Positions 1 to 8,317 are shown, numbered from the stretch's first letter. The stretch is DNA of 26,008 bases from UBA9732 sp963606545 (GCA_963606545.1 CAVCYP010000024.1:1-26008), one strand, 5' to 3'. Numbers and translations: made by a program. Notes: generated from the sequence alone by a model not told the origin.

Positions 1-493
1 CGGCTTTTAAGGTTTCAAAGCGCTTGGGGGTATTATGGAAGTCTACAATTGTCTCGTAAAGCAAAGAGGCGTCAAAGTTAGATAGATTTCGCTGGAAGGT
101 GCCAAAGGCCACACCTGCACTGTGGACAATGTGCGGATCCTTGGAGGAACTATAGGAAATAGAATCTATGAACTTATAAATACGCCAGAAGGTATCGCCT
201 GTGATGTAGTAGTTGTGACCTTGGGCGGTATAGAGAAGTTCTAGACAAAGCTCGTCTGGGTTGGCAGCTTTGATGTGTCTAATGATTTTATCTATGTTTA
301 GCATGACTTCTTTGGGCTTTTTGAAGACGTAAGTGTTGACTTCTTGAAAAAGATAGGCGTCTTGTTTGCCAAAAGAATCTTCCATGACAACTTTGTAAGT
401 ATGATTTACTTTGCCAGCAGCAATCTCTTCAAAAGAAAAGACAATTCCATTGAGGCAAAAGGCTTGAGCAATTAAGGCAAGTCGATTTTTCAT
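1..493 (-). CDS. NahK-like sugar kinase / aminoglycoside phosphotransferase-family protein (3' end outside window)
   Basis: An open frame runs on the minus strand from an ATG at 493 to the window edge without a stop (164 codons seen). It begins MKNRLALIAQAF. The N-lobe shows the pattern of N-acetylhexosamine 1-kinase-like proteins of the phosphotransferase (APH/choline kinase) family: a G/N-H-T-Y-KV nucleotide-binding strand near residues 32-38, YLFQEVNTYVFKKP near 51-64, then TFWRIYKF, AGVAFGTFQRNL and ETIVDFHNTPKRFE. The last blocks are typical of that family. The catalytic loop and DFG-like motif would lie outside the window, so activity cannot be judged. Such proteins phosphorylate free hexosamines or related metabolites in the cytoplasm. 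It is divergent from nnr. A possible promoter has -10 TACAAT (514-519) and a weak -35 TTTTCA (537-542); the ribosome binding site is poor. The family call is fairly sure, the substrate is not. Confidence 0.75.
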   Translation of the reverse strand, partial: MKNRLALIAQAFCLNGIVFSFEEIAAGKVNHTYKVVMEDSFGKQDAYLFQEVNTYVFKKPKEVMLNIDKIIRHIKAANPDELCLELLYTAQGHNYYITGDTFWRIYKFIDSISYSSSKDPHIVHSAGVAFGTFQRNLSNFDASLLYETIVDFHNTPKRFETLKA

Positions 494-528
494 ACCTATT
501 TCCACAAGCAAGGATTGTAACACAGTAC

Positions 529-557
529 TTGAGACTTGAAAAGAAGCGGGCTATCAT
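529..557 (+). promoter_or_regulatory. Candidate sigma-70 promoter for the nnr operon
   Basis: TTGAGA (529-534), a 17-bp spacer and TATCAT (552-557) stand about 50 bp upstream of nnr. They overlap the region that would hold the divergent promoter of the gene ending at 493, so the two promoters probably share DNA. Confidence 0.5.
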
Positions 558-609
558 TAAAATTGTCACTGAACTTGAAGACCAAACTTAAGACCTGTGG
601 GGAGAAAAG

Positions 610-2109
610 ATGATTAACGTACTGTCGGTTGAGAATATGCGAAAGAGCGATGCCCTTACAATAGCAGGTGGTGTTTCTGGAAAAGAGTTGATGTATCGCG
701 CAGGTCTGGGTGTAGTAGATGCCATGGGCTCTATTGCCGGTCCTGTGGCCATTGTCTGTGGCTCTGGCAACAATGCTGGTGACGGCTACGTTATTGCAAA
801 TCTTCTTCACTCAAAGGAAATTTCTTGCACCATTTTTAGGCTCTCTGGAAAGACCTCAGAGGACGGGCAGTACTATCTTGATAAATGCACTGAAAATAAA
901 ATTGATGTCCTATTTTGCAAGGATGAAACAACTTTTTATGGTTATAGTACAATTATAGACTGCATTTTTGGTACAGGTTTTAAAGGAGATGTTAGTGGCC
1001 TTGCTGCCAAAATTATAGAACATATAAATGCCAGCAAAGCGTATGTTGTCTCTGTAGATATCAACAGTGGCCTTAATGGAGATACCGGACTTTCCAGCCT
1101 TTGCGTTCATTCTGACTTAACCGTTTCAATTGGAGACTTTAAACCTGGGCACTTTTTAAATATGGCCAAAGATGTGATAAAACAAAAATGCAATGTTGAT
1201 ATTGGAATTAGCCCAATTGAAAAACCTTTCTATCTAGTAGCAAAGGAAGATTTTAGAGAGCTCTTTAAGCATAGGCCCAATTATTCCAACAAAGGTTCTT
1301 ATGGTTACATTGCTTTAATTGGTGGCTCAAAACGTTATTGTGGAGCAATCAGACTTGCAGCAATGGCAAATGCTGCAATGCGGTCAGGGGCCGGTGTGGT
1401 TCAAATTGCTATGCCGTCATCTTTAATCCATGATGTTACACCTCACATTCTTGAAAGCACAGTTTACCCTCTTTCAGACGTGGATGGAGAAGTGGTTTTT
1501 GTTGAGCAAGAGGTTCAAAACCTACTTAAGAGAGTTAAGTGCATTGCCTTTGGCATGGGTATTGGAGTTACAGAAGAGACATCAAAGCTACTTTCCTATA
1601 TTCTTTCAAATTATAATGGGCGCCTCATCATTGATGCTGATGGACTAACAATATTGTCACAGCTAATTCAGAAGAACCCAGAAATCACCAAAGCTGCAAA
1701 AGGCCAAATTGTTCTCACCCCGCATTTAAAAGAGTTCTCAAGACTATCGGGTCTAAGCCTTGATGAAATCCAAGACCATCCTATTGCTCACGCTGTAGAA
1801 TTTGCAAAAAATAACAAGGCAGTATTACTGCTCAAAGGTCCAACAACTATCGTTACTAATGGCGATGACACCTACCTTACAGATTCTGGCTGTGCTGGCA
1901 TGGCAACCGCCGGAAGTGGAGACGTACTTTCAGGAATCTTGGCGTCCATTTGTGCTTGGGACAAGAACCTTACTCTTTCAACTATTGCTGGAGCTTATAT
2001 CAACGGCAAAGCTGGTGAGTATGCTCAAGAGGAAACAAACCCAATAAGCATGATTGCAAGTGATACCGTCAACAACATAACAAAAGTCATAAGCGAATAT
2101 TTTAAGTGA
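610..2109 (+). CDS. nnr: Bifunctional NAD(P)H-hydrate epimerase / ADP-dependent NAD(P)H-hydrate dehydratase
   Basis: This cytoplasmic metabolite-repair enzyme restores NAD(P)H damaged by hydration. The N-terminal YjeF_N epimerase domain (about 1-205) interconverts R- and S-NAD(P)HX; it shows GSGNNAGDGY at 51-60 and the DCIFGTGFKG and SVDINSGLNGDTG blocks. The C-terminal ribokinase-like dehydratase domain (about 215-499) uses ADP; it shows GGSKRYCGAIRLAA, LIIDADGL, VLTPHLKEF and AGSGDVLSG near 433-441. At 499 aa it has the full length of bacterial two-domain Nnr. The ATG at 610 follows a strong GGGGAGAAAAG ribosome binding site. The next gene starts 9 bp after its stop, with its ribosome binding site overlapping the stop codon, so nnr is co-transcribed with the HipA-like pair. 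Confidence 0.95.
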   Translation: MINVLSVENMRKSDALTIAGGVSGKELMYRAGLGVVDAMGSIAGPVAIVCGSGNNAGDGYVIANLLHSKEISCTIFRLSGKTSEDGQYYLDKCTENKIDVLFCKDETTFYGYSTIIDCIFGTGFKGDVSGLAAKIIEHINASKAYVVSVDINSGLNGDTGLSSLCVHSDLTVSIGDFKPGHFLNMAKDVIKQKCNVDIGISPIEKPFYLVAKEDFRELFKHRPNYSNKGSYGYIALIGGSKRYCGAIRLAAMANAAMRSGAGVVQIAMPSSLIHDVTPHILESTVYPLSDVDGEVVFVEQEVQNLLKRVKCIAFGMGIGVTEETSKLLSYILSNYNGRLIIDADGLTILSQLIQKNPEITKAAKGQIVLTPHLKEFSRLSGLSLDEIQDHPIAHAVEFAKNNKAVLLLKGPTTIVTNGDDTYLTDSGCAGMATAGSGDVLSGILASICAWDKNLTLSTIAGAYINGKAGEYAQEETNPISMIASDTVNNITKVISEYFK

Positions 2110-2118
2110 GGTGCTTTA

Positions 2119-2511
2119 ATGTTAAAACAATGTCCTATTTCTTATAACTATGATGAATTTTTAAGCCAGACAAGAAAGTTAGGGCACAATTTACTTGTTT
2201 TGCATTATTTCAATAATAACGACTTAACAACCAAAATTGCTGTGGATACCTCATTAAAAACTTTGGTTATTGAGAATAAAAGCACAGATCCTTTATTTAC
2301 AGCCTTTGGCGTTAACTACGCTCCTAGTTGGCAGGATTTCCAGTATTTTCTAGAAGATAGATGTATTCCAAGAGAAAGAGATGGAATCAAGTATTATCTA
2401 GAAGCATTAGGCCTTACTGAATATAATTCCCTTGACATTATTCGCAAGACGCAAGGTCGAATGGCAGAAGACCATTGTTGGATAAAGATTGTTGAGGAGA
2501 CCAATGATTAA
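2119..2511 (+). CDS. Small protein resembling the N-terminal part of HipA-like kinases
   Basis: A 130-aa protein with no signal peptide or membrane segment. A GAGGTG site (2108-2113) precedes the ATG and overlaps the nnr stop. The C-terminal half carries W-x-D-F, then RCIPRERDGIKYYLEALGL, then GRMAEDHCWIKI. From memory this resembles the stretch N-terminal to the kinase core in single-chain HipA-like proteins of gut bacteria (pattern W...RxxP.xR...L...G......D.yWi). Here it ends as a separate polypeptide and overlaps the kinase gene by 8 bp, so the two are translationally coupled and may form one functional unit. A split arrangement is known from HipBST systems (HipS plus HipT), but a relation to HipS is only an analogy. 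No HipB-like repressor gene is adjacent. Function is not established. Confidence 0.6.
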   Translation: MLKQCPISYNYDEFLSQTRKLGHNLLVLHYFNNNDLTTKIAVDTSLKTLVIENKSTDPLFTAFGVNYAPSWQDFQYFLEDRCIPRERDGIKYYLEALGLTEYNSLDIIRKTQGRMAEDHCWIKIVEETND

Positions 2512-3313
2512 GGTACAAACTGCAAATAAAATTTCTGAAACCTCTTCAAAAGGAAACCAAGAGAAATGGTTTGAAAACAATAGATGGTACAAACTTGATA
2601 ACTTTGGTTATGAAGCCTTAAGTGAAACAGTGATCTCAAAGCTAATAAATCAAACTAATATCAAAAACTTAGGTTTTGCCGCTGTCTCCTACAATATTGA
2701 AAAACTTGAAGTTCATAATCATCAAAGAATTGCCTGTTCAAGTGAAAACTTTTTAAAACCAAATCAGTCTCTTATAACACTTGCAAAACTTTTCAGACAG
2801 TGTATTGGTCCAGATTGGCAAACTAAAGCCAATAAGAAAAATAGCATTGAAGGCAGAATAGAGTGGATAATTGAGAAAACTAAAGAGCTCACCAAACTTG
2901 AAAGATTTGACGAATACCTAACATTGCTCTTTGAACTTGACCTGCTCTTTTGCAATGAAGACAGACATTTAAACAATATTGCAATAATCAAAAACGAAAG
3001 TAGCTTCGTCTATTGCCCTTTCTTTGACTTTGGTGCTGGTTTACTTTCAAATGTCAGAGACTATCCGCTAGATATATTGCCAAGCACTCTATTAAAACAG
3101 CTAAAGGCAAATCCAATGAACACAACTTTTACCAGACAAGTTCATGCCATTGAAAAACTCACAGGGCCAAAATTAGAAACCAACTTCACTGAGGAAAAAA
3201 TAATGCAGGCTCTTGAGCCTGCACTTGAATACTATCCAAAACTTTATGTTCCTTACATTAGGGAAAGAGTATTGACTTGTATCAAAACTCAAACCAAGAA
3301 GTTATTAAGCTAA
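2504..3313 (+). CDS. HipA-like Ser/Thr kinase domain protein
   Basis: A 269-aa protein from the ATG at 2504. An upstream in-frame TTG at 2489 exists, but GAGGAGA (2494-2500) is placed for the ATG. HipA-family kinase marks are NEDRHLNNIA near residues 150-159 (catalytic Asp and Asn) and FFDFGAGLL near 171-179 (metal-binding DFG-like motif). The N-lobe is short: KWFENNRWYKLDNFGYEALSE could be the ATP-binding strand region, but no clear Gly-rich loop is seen. HipA kinases phosphorylate translation factors or other targets, often as toxins; whether this one is a toxin cannot be told. It overlaps its small partner by 8 bp, and its 3' end overlaps the convergent DUF1667 gene by 9 bp. Usual HipA proteins are about 410-440 aa, so this is a kinase-core-only version. 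Confidence 0.75.
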   Translation: MIKVQTANKISETSSKGNQEKWFENNRWYKLDNFGYEALSETVISKLINQTNIKNLGFAAVSYNIEKLEVHNHQRIACSSENFLKPNQSLITLAKLFRQCIGPDWQTKANKKNSIEGRIEWIIEKTKELTKLERFDEYLTLLFELDLLFCNEDRHLNNIAIIKNESSFVYCPFFDFGAGLLSNVRDYPLDILPSTLLKQLKANPMNTTFTRQVHAIEKLTGPKLETNFTEEKIMQALEPALEYYPKLYVPYIRERVLTCIKTQTKKLLS

Positions 3314-3709
3314 AACAACATCCCTGCAGGCAACCATATCAATGCCAGTTCCGGCAATATTCTGAATGACAACTGTTCCCATCTTCAAAGTCCCTTCATT
3401 GCCAAAAGAAGCAATATCCAGACAAGTAGAAGAAATGGTCTTCATTGCATCCATCATAGCTTCTTTTGGAATTGGAGAAGCACTACGAATAGGAAGAAGC
3501 GCTAAAGAACCATTCTTAACCCTGACGGTAGAAGTTAAAACTCTCTCAGGATGAATAACTTCAGCAGTTGCGTACTTTAGACCTCTAGGACAACTATTGC
3601 CAGTGACCTGGAACACCTTTTTTTCACCGTCTACAAACTCCCAATCAACAGAGATTGAACAGCCCTTAGGACAAATAACACAAGTTACTAATGATGTCTC
3701 CATATTCAA
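3305..3709 (-). CDS. DUF1667 protein, partner of GlpA-like oxidoreductases
   Basis: A 134-aa protein of the DUF1667 family, which is usually encoded beside FAD-dependent GlpA-like dehydrogenases. Conserved cysteines are C10, C13, C17 (CVICPKGC) and C40 (GNSCPRGLKYATAE), a likely iron-sulfur or metal site. The motif HPERVLTSTVRVK follows, as expected for the family. It is the third gene of a minus-strand trio: its ATG overlaps the stop of the preceding oxidoreductase gene in an ATGA, so expression is coupled. It probably serves as an electron-transfer or assembly subunit, but the family has no firm biochemical role. Its stop overlaps the end of the HipA-like gene on the opposite strand. Confidence 0.85.
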   Translation of the reverse strand: MNMETSLVTCVICPKGCSISVDWEFVDGEKKVFQVTGNSCPRGLKYATAEVIHPERVLTSTVRVKNGSLALLPIRSASPIPKEAMMDAMKTISSTCLDIASFGNEGTLKMGTVVIQNIAGTGIDMVACRDVVLA

Positions 3710-4680
3710 CTCTCCCTAATAAAATTAGCCACAGCCTTGCCACATAGGATACTGTCTTTGGTTACATTGTCAGCCAAATCATAAACCTTGAAGACGTTTC
3801 CGCAAGCAAAAATACCAGGAATGCTGGTCATAAAGGAGCCCTTATCAACCGGCCCTCTAGTTTTTGGATCCATCTCAATTCCAGCCCCTCTCGTAAGCTC
3901 ATTTTCAGGAATAAGGCCAACAGAAAGAAGAATAGTATCACACTCAACATACTCTTCTGTGCCAGGAATTGGATTAAACTTTTCGTCTACCTTAGCAACG
4001 GTAACCCCTTCTACCCTATCTTTACCATGAATATTTATGGCAGTTGTGGAAAGATGAAGAGGAATACCAAAGTCATCTAGACACTGAACAATGTTTCTCT
4101 TAAGTCCGTTAGATTTATTCATGACCTCATAGACGCCCAACACCTTTGCGCCCTCAAGCGTCATTCTACGAGCCATAATCAGACCAATATCGCCACTACC
4201 AAGAATGACCACCTTCTTGCCCGGCATAAAGCCTTCCATATTCACAAGGCGCTGAGCAGTACCTGCCGTATAAATTCCAGCAGGACGAGTTCCTGCAATT
4301 CTCAACATTCCACGGGTACGCTCTCTGCAGCCCATTGCAAGAATGATAGCCTCTGCCTTGATGTCTAAAAGCCCATCTTTTGAGTTCATTGCCCTAATCA
4401 CTCTGTCCGGAGAAATTGACGTCACCATGGTATCAGTCAGCGTTTTAATTCCAGTTTGCGCCACCATATCAATGTAGCGCTGTGCATACTCAGGGCCAGA
4501 CAGTTCCTCACCAAAAACATGAAGTCCAAATCCAGCATGAATACACTGATTCAGAATCCCACCAAGCGACGTATCTCTTTCTATTACCAAGATATCTCTT
4601 ATACCCTGATTCCAGCACTCATAGGCAGCACTAAGACCTGCAGGACCGCCGCCAATTACAGCCACCTGAACCTTCATCAT
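3706..4680 (-). CDS. NAD(P)/FAD-dependent oxidoreductase of the GlpA-DUF1667 cluster
   Basis: A 324-aa pyridine nucleotide-disulfide-type flavoprotein. The FAD-binding motif GGGPAG is at residues 10-15, a cysteine at 46 (GILNQCIHAGFG), an AMGCRERTRG block near 115-124, a second Rossmann GSGDIG at 161-166 for NAD(P), and the C-terminal FAD motif IPGIFACGNVFKVYDLADNV. No redox CxxC of thioredoxin-reductase type is seen. It would pass electrons between the GlpA-like subunit and NAD(P) or another acceptor. ATGA overlaps on both sides tie it to its neighbours. From memory many members of this family are near 420 aa, so this one may lack a C-terminal extension, but the reading frame ends cleanly. 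Confidence 0.85.
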   Translation of the reverse strand: MMKVQVAVIGGGPAGLSAAYECWNQGIRDILVIERDTSLGGILNQCIHAGFGLHVFGEELSGPEYAQRYIDMVAQTGIKTLTDTMVTSISPDRVIRAMNSKDGLLDIKAEAIILAMGCRERTRGMLRIAGTRPAGIYTAGTAQRLVNMEGFMPGKKVVILGSGDIGLIMARRMTLEGAKVLGVYEVMNKSNGLKRNIVQCLDDFGIPLHLSTTAINIHGKDRVEGVTVAKVDEKFNPIPGTEEYVECDTILLSVGLIPENELTRGAGIEMDPKTRGPVDKGSFMTSIPGIFACGNVFKVYDLADNVTKDSILCGKAVANFIRES

Positions 4681-6155
4681 TTGTCCGCCTCCCCTTCAAA
4701 GCCCTTCTTTGCAATAGTCATCCAGCTACCCTTGCCAAACTTAGTCACTTCCGTGTACGGAATCCCAAGCTCCCTTGAAAGAATCTCCATAACCCTAGGC
4801 CCACAGAAACCACTCTGACAGCGCCCCATACCAGCACGAACTCTACGCTTGACGCCATCCATATCCACAGCCCCACAAGGTCTATGGATGCAATCCACAA
4901 TCTCACCTTCCGTGACCGATTCACACCTACAAATCACCCTAGCATAAAGCGGATTACGCTTAATTGCAGCCAACTTTTCCTCATCACTAAGCTCCATAAA
5001 ACGCACAACGTCACGCTTACACTTGAAGCTAGCTTTTTTCTTTCCAACAAGTCCTTTTGCCTCAAGCTCACCTACCACGTACTCGCCAATAGCCGGCGCA
5101 GCAGTAAGTCCCGGAGAACAAATACCAACCACATTGTAAAGGCCACTTACACCTGAGAAGCCAAGCTTAAAGTCAGCCAGCCCCTCTTCATTCTTGTAAT
5201 CACTTACCGCACGCACCCCGGCAAACGAAGTAATCACATCCCTCTCACTGACCTCTGGAACCGATATTCTCGCACTCTCAAATACTGTCTTCTGTCCAGC
5301 ACTTGTTGTGCTTACATCCTCAGCATCCTCTATATCCAAGGCAGTAGGACCAACAAGAATATTTCCATCAACCGTAGGAGTAACAAGAATTCCCTTGCCA
5401 CTTGATGTTGGCGGCTGGAAGATAACAGTTGAAGCCAAATAACCAACGTTGTTATCCAAAAGAGAATACTCCCCTTTTCTTGGATGAATCTTAAAAGAAG
5501 TGTCCCCAAACATAGCTGCAACTTTGTCCGCATGAACGCCTGAAGCGTTAATAACAGTAGAAATTTCCAGCTCATCATTAAGAATTAGGACATCATTTCC
5601 AGCTTCATTCTTTTTGCGCTCAACCTTCTTAAGCTCATAACCACGAAGCAAAGTAACCCCATTTTCAAGAGCCAAATCCATTGGAGCCGCAGTCAATTCA
5701 AAAGGAGAACATACCCCAGCAGTTGGGGCATAAAGAGAGCCAAGGCAAGAATCAGAAAGATGTTTTTCTCTTGCTAAAGTCTCTTCCTTAGAAAGCAATT
5801 TCATATCAGGAACACCGTTCTTAACGCCCCTGTCATAGAGCTTTTTAATAGCCTCCAAACCTTCTTCATTAAAGGCAACAACCAAAGAACCAATCTGCCT
5901 AAACGGAATAGACATATCCTTATAATGTGCTCTGATTAATTCATTTCCTCTAACGTTGAGCTTTGCCATTAAAGAACCTGGGATAGGGTCAAAACCTGCA
6001 TGAACTATGGCAGAGTTTGCCTTACTTGTCCCTTGGCAGACATCATTTTCTTTTTCCAAGACCACTACCGAGCAATCATATTTTGAAAGCTCATAGGCTA
6101 TCCAAGCGCCAGAAACGCCCGCACCAATTATTGCAAAATCAAATTTGTTTTTCAT
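4677..6155 (-). CDS. GlpA-like FAD-dependent oxidoreductase with C-terminal BFD-like [2Fe-2S] domain
   Basis: A 492-aa DAO-family flavoprotein. The FAD-binding IIGAGVSG motif is at about 9-16 and a catalytic-type NSAIVHAGFD block near 47-56. The C-terminus has a BFD-like cysteine set C409, C411, C446, C451 (CxC-x34-C-x4-C), which ligates [2Fe-2S] in related proteins. Similar proteins are annotated as anaerobic glycerol-3-phosphate dehydrogenase or L-2-hydroxyglutarate dehydrogenase. The true substrate here is open, since no glycerol kinase, facilitator or regulator is adjacent. It is the first gene of the coupled trio reading leftward. The ATG at 6155 has only a weak ribosome binding site (GGGACAG well upstream), and I do not see a convincing promoter hexamer pair. 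Confidence 0.88.
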   Translation of the reverse strand: MKNKFDFAIIGAGVSGAWIAYELSKYDCSVVVLEKENDVCQGTSKANSAIVHAGFDPIPGSLMAKLNVRGNELIRAHYKDMSIPFRQIGSLVVAFNEEGLEAIKKLYDRGVKNGVPDMKLLSKEETLAREKHLSDSCLGSLYAPTAGVCSPFELTAAPMDLALENGVTLLRGYELKKVERKKNEAGNDVLILNDELEISTVINASGVHADKVAAMFGDTSFKIHPRKGEYSLLDNNVGYLASTVIFQPPTSSGKGILVTPTVDGNILVGPTALDIEDAEDVSTTSAGQKTVFESARISVPEVSERDVITSFAGVRAVSDYKNEEGLADFKLGFSGVSGLYNVVGICSPGLTAAPAIGEYVVGELEAKGLVGKKKASFKCKRDVVRFMELSDEEKLAAIKRNPLYARVICRCESVTEGEIVDCIHRPCGAVDMDGVKRRVRAGMGRCQSGFCGPRVMEILSRELGIPYTEVTKFGKGSWMTIAKKGFEGEADK

Positions 6156-6228
6156 AAGCTGTCAGCTGTCCCATTACCAAATAAAATCTAAACCATTTTC
6201 ACTTTTTTTACTAGCTCCGAAAATCAAA

Positions 6229-6242
6229 TAAAAACGTTTTTA
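6229..6242. promoter_or_regulatory. 14-bp perfect palindrome between divergent genes (possible operator)
   Basis: TAAAAACGTTTTTA is a perfect palindrome in the 165-bp gap between the oxidoreductase trio and the membrane-protein gene. It could be a repressor site, but it is mostly A/T and could arise by chance in this DNA. Confidence 0.25.
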
Positions 6243-6283
6243 CTCTTGTTCATCATTGAAGTTGCTTGAGTAATTAATTTTTC

Positions 6284-6312
6284 TTGAATTCACAAAAAAC
6301 GAATGTTAAAAT
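6284..6312 (+). promoter_or_regulatory. Promoter giving a probable leaderless or near-leaderless transcript
   Basis: TTGAAT (6284-6289), 17-bp spacer, TAAAAT (6307-6312). The -10 ends 8 bases before the ATG at 6321, so transcription would start 0-3 nt ahead of the start codon. No Shine-Dalgarno sequence is present. Confidence 0.5.
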
Positions 6313-6320
6313 AAGAACAT

Positions 6321-6959
6321 ATGGCATTCAAAATCAAAAGCGAACGTTTAAGAAAGAACCTAAAGCAATTAAAGAAGAAAAAGATTGAAAACGAAAAATA
6401 TGTCAAAGATTTTTATCTTGAAAACGACTTAGCGTTTATTGCGTGTAATGTAAAAAAATTTAATGACATCATAGACCCCTTCTCCACACAAGGCTATGAG
6501 TGGCCAACACAGGATTTTCTTCACTTTATTGAATCCAATGCTGAATATATTCCGGTTGAATATCCAATTGTTCTTGAAATCAATGGCAAAACCTTTACAG
6601 AGAAAGAAAAGACCATCATCAGAGAAACTCTTCATGACTACTATGCCCTGAAGATGGGAGATGCTCAGTTGGCAATCAGTGCCAACAGACGCAAAAGCAT
6701 AACTCTTCTCATAATTGGTGCTGCAGTATCTGTTGCAGTTCAGCTTGTAAACTCTGTTGCTCCTAGCCTTCCACTAAGAGAGGCCGTGGTCATGCTTTTT
6801 TGGCTTTTTCTGTGGGAAGGCCTTGACTGTCTAATCCTTGATGGAAAGGACCTCAAAAACAAAAAAACTGAAGCAGCTCAAATGGCCAACATCACCGTCA
6901 CCTTCAAAGACGAACCTGAAATTACAGAGTTCTCAGATGTTATCTCTGAAGACGACTAA
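6321..6959 (+). CDS. Unknown membrane protein with basic N-terminus and two transmembrane segments
   Basis: A 212-aa protein I do not recognise by function. The first 30 residues are strongly basic and probably helical (RLRKNLKQLKKKK), followed by a soluble region of about 90 residues. Then come two hydrophobic segments near 125-146 (SITLLIIGAAVSVAVQLVN) and 155-173 (VVMLFWLFLWEGLDCLIL), and a charged tail ending in an acidic stretch. The FW-x-F-x-WE-x-LD motif in the second helix has charged residues inside a membrane segment. Both termini are predicted cytoplasmic. The gene stands alone, convergent with the ATPase gene 3 bp downstream. It lacks a ribosome binding site and has a promoter immediately before its ATG, so it may be translated from a leaderless mRNA. 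Confidence 0.7.
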   Translation: MAFKIKSERLRKNLKQLKKKKIENEKYVKDFYLENDLAFIACNVKKFNDIIDPFSTQGYEWPTQDFLHFIESNAEYIPVEYPIVLEINGKTFTEKEKTIIRETLHDYYALKMGDAQLAISANRRKSITLLIIGAAVSVAVQLVNSVAPSLPLREAVVMLFWLFLWEGLDCLILDGKDLKNKKTEAAQMANITVTFKDEPEITEFSDVISEDD

Positions 6960-6962
6960 TAA

Positions 6963-8297
6963 TCATAAGAAAGGAACCATGTAAATTGGAAGATAATGGA
7001 TGCTATTTTCCCACTTATAATCCTTTGTATGAACAACATATTTATCATCTATTCTCCTACTGAATTTAGCACAGAAAACATCAAGAGATTCATGCTTCCT
7101 ATAGTTTCCTGATTTCACTTCAATTGGACATATTTTACTCCCCTTGGAAATCAAGAAATCAATCTCATATAAATGGTTTGAAGTCTCACTTGGCATTGTA
7201 TAATAAAAAAGATTATTTCCTTTTGCTACCAACATTTGAGCAACAACATTCTCGTAAACATAGCCTAAATTAGTCTCTAACGTATCTGTAAGAAGTTTGT
7301 TATATATCACATTTTCAGTGTAGTCTTTGTCCTTAAATATAAGAGTAATAAACAAACCAACATCCGATAAGAAAAGTTTGTATTTATCGGGATTTTTTTC
7401 TAAAGAAAACCCAACGGTTGGATTGTTGGCATGGTAGGCAATATTAACCGTGTAAGAGCTCAGTAACTCTGGAATTAAATTACGAACTTGATCTGCTCTT
7501 ACTCCTTCTTTGGCATTGGCTAAAACATATCGGGATGCGTTGTTGCTTAGATTAGCTGGGATGGCGTCATAGATATCTGAAGCTAGGCCAGTTGGATCAA
7601 TCTTGATAAAATCTTCTTCATATAACCCGATAATTTCTCTTTTAACTTGATCAACCAACTGCAAATTATTCTGTTCCATGTAGGCTTCAATAGCCTGAGG
7701 CATCCCACCAACAAGCATATAAAGCCTAAAAATCCGCATAATACTTCTATGCAGAGGATTGCCAGCCGGTTGTTTGTTATCTAGAAGAGTTTTAATTGTG
7801 GTAGCAGTAACTTCATCACCAATCGCCCACAAAAACTCCTCAAAATCCATGGGGTACATATCAATTTTATGCTCTTCACTTGGAATCAAGATATCCTTTG
7901 TATTCTTTCGAATGGATATAAGCGAACCAGTTTCAATATACTTGTATCTGCCATCAGCAACTAAATATTTAATTGCTTGTCTAGCTTTGGGAAGAAGCTG
8001 GACTTCATCAAATACAATCACAGATTCTTTTTCATATAACCTGACACCAGTCAATTGTTGTAATTGTAAAAAGAAAAAATCCAAGTTATATGTATCATTG
8101 AAAAGATTTTTAATCTCATTACTGACATGTGCAAAATCAATTATGATAGCTGTTTTGAATTCATTTTTGACGAACTCGCGTACAATAGTAGATTTGCCTA
8201 CACGTCTTGCGCCCCTAATTAAAAGAGCGTATTTGCCACTGAAAGTCTCTTTCCATTTGAGCATTTCTGTATATATTTTTCTTTTAAATACGAACAT
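6963..8297 (-). CDS. AAA+ ATPase with DUF4143 C-terminal domain
   Basis: A 444-aa protein from the ATG at 8297, which follows AAGAGG (8304-8309) with 6-nt spacing. An in-frame TTG at 8312 is rejected because it lies at the predicted transcription start. Walker A is GARRVGKS at 29-36 and Walker B VIVFDEVQ near 93-100. A GSLI arginine/sensor-like stretch follows (ETGSLISIRK), then the DUF4143 domain, whose C-terminus has a PD-(D/E)xK-like pattern (EIDFLI...PIEVKSG). This is the ATP-binding DUF4143 family, common and often multi-copy in gut anaerobes, with no settled role. The gene is single. Its promoter is remarkable: three direct repeats with one embedded between -35 and -10 (separate entries). 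Confidence 0.9.
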   Translation of the reverse strand: MFVFKRKIYTEMLKWKETFSGKYALLIRGARRVGKSTIVREFVKNEFKTAIIIDFAHVSNEIKNLFNDTYNLDFFFLQLQQLTGVRLYEKESVIVFDEVQLLPKARQAIKYLVADGRYKYIETGSLISIRKNTKDILIPSEEHKIDMYPMDFEEFLWAIGDEVTATTIKTLLDNKQPAGNPLHRSIMRIFRLYMLVGGMPQAIEAYMEQNNLQLVDQVKREIIGLYEEDFIKIDPTGLASDIYDAIPANLSNNASRYVLANAKEGVRADQVRNLIPELLSSYTVNIAYHANNPTVGFSLEKNPDKYKLFLSDVGLFITLIFKDKDYTENVIYNKLLTDTLETNLGYVYENVVAQMLVAKGNNLFYYTMPSETSNHLYEIDFLISKGSKICPIEVKSGNYRKHESLDVFCAKFSRRIDDKYVVHTKDYKWENSIHYLPIYMVPFL

Positions 8298-8317
8298 CTT
8301 AAACCTCTTCAAAAGAG

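Noticed and set aside
496..810. 104-codon minus-strand open frame
   Set aside because: It overlaps the start of nnr in antisense, has no family resemblance, and covers the divergent promoter region.
2119..3313. Complete HipBA or HipBST toxin-antitoxin locus
   Set aside because: No HipB-like helix-turn-helix gene or operator palindrome adjoins the pair; upstream is nnr. Only the kinase parts are supported.
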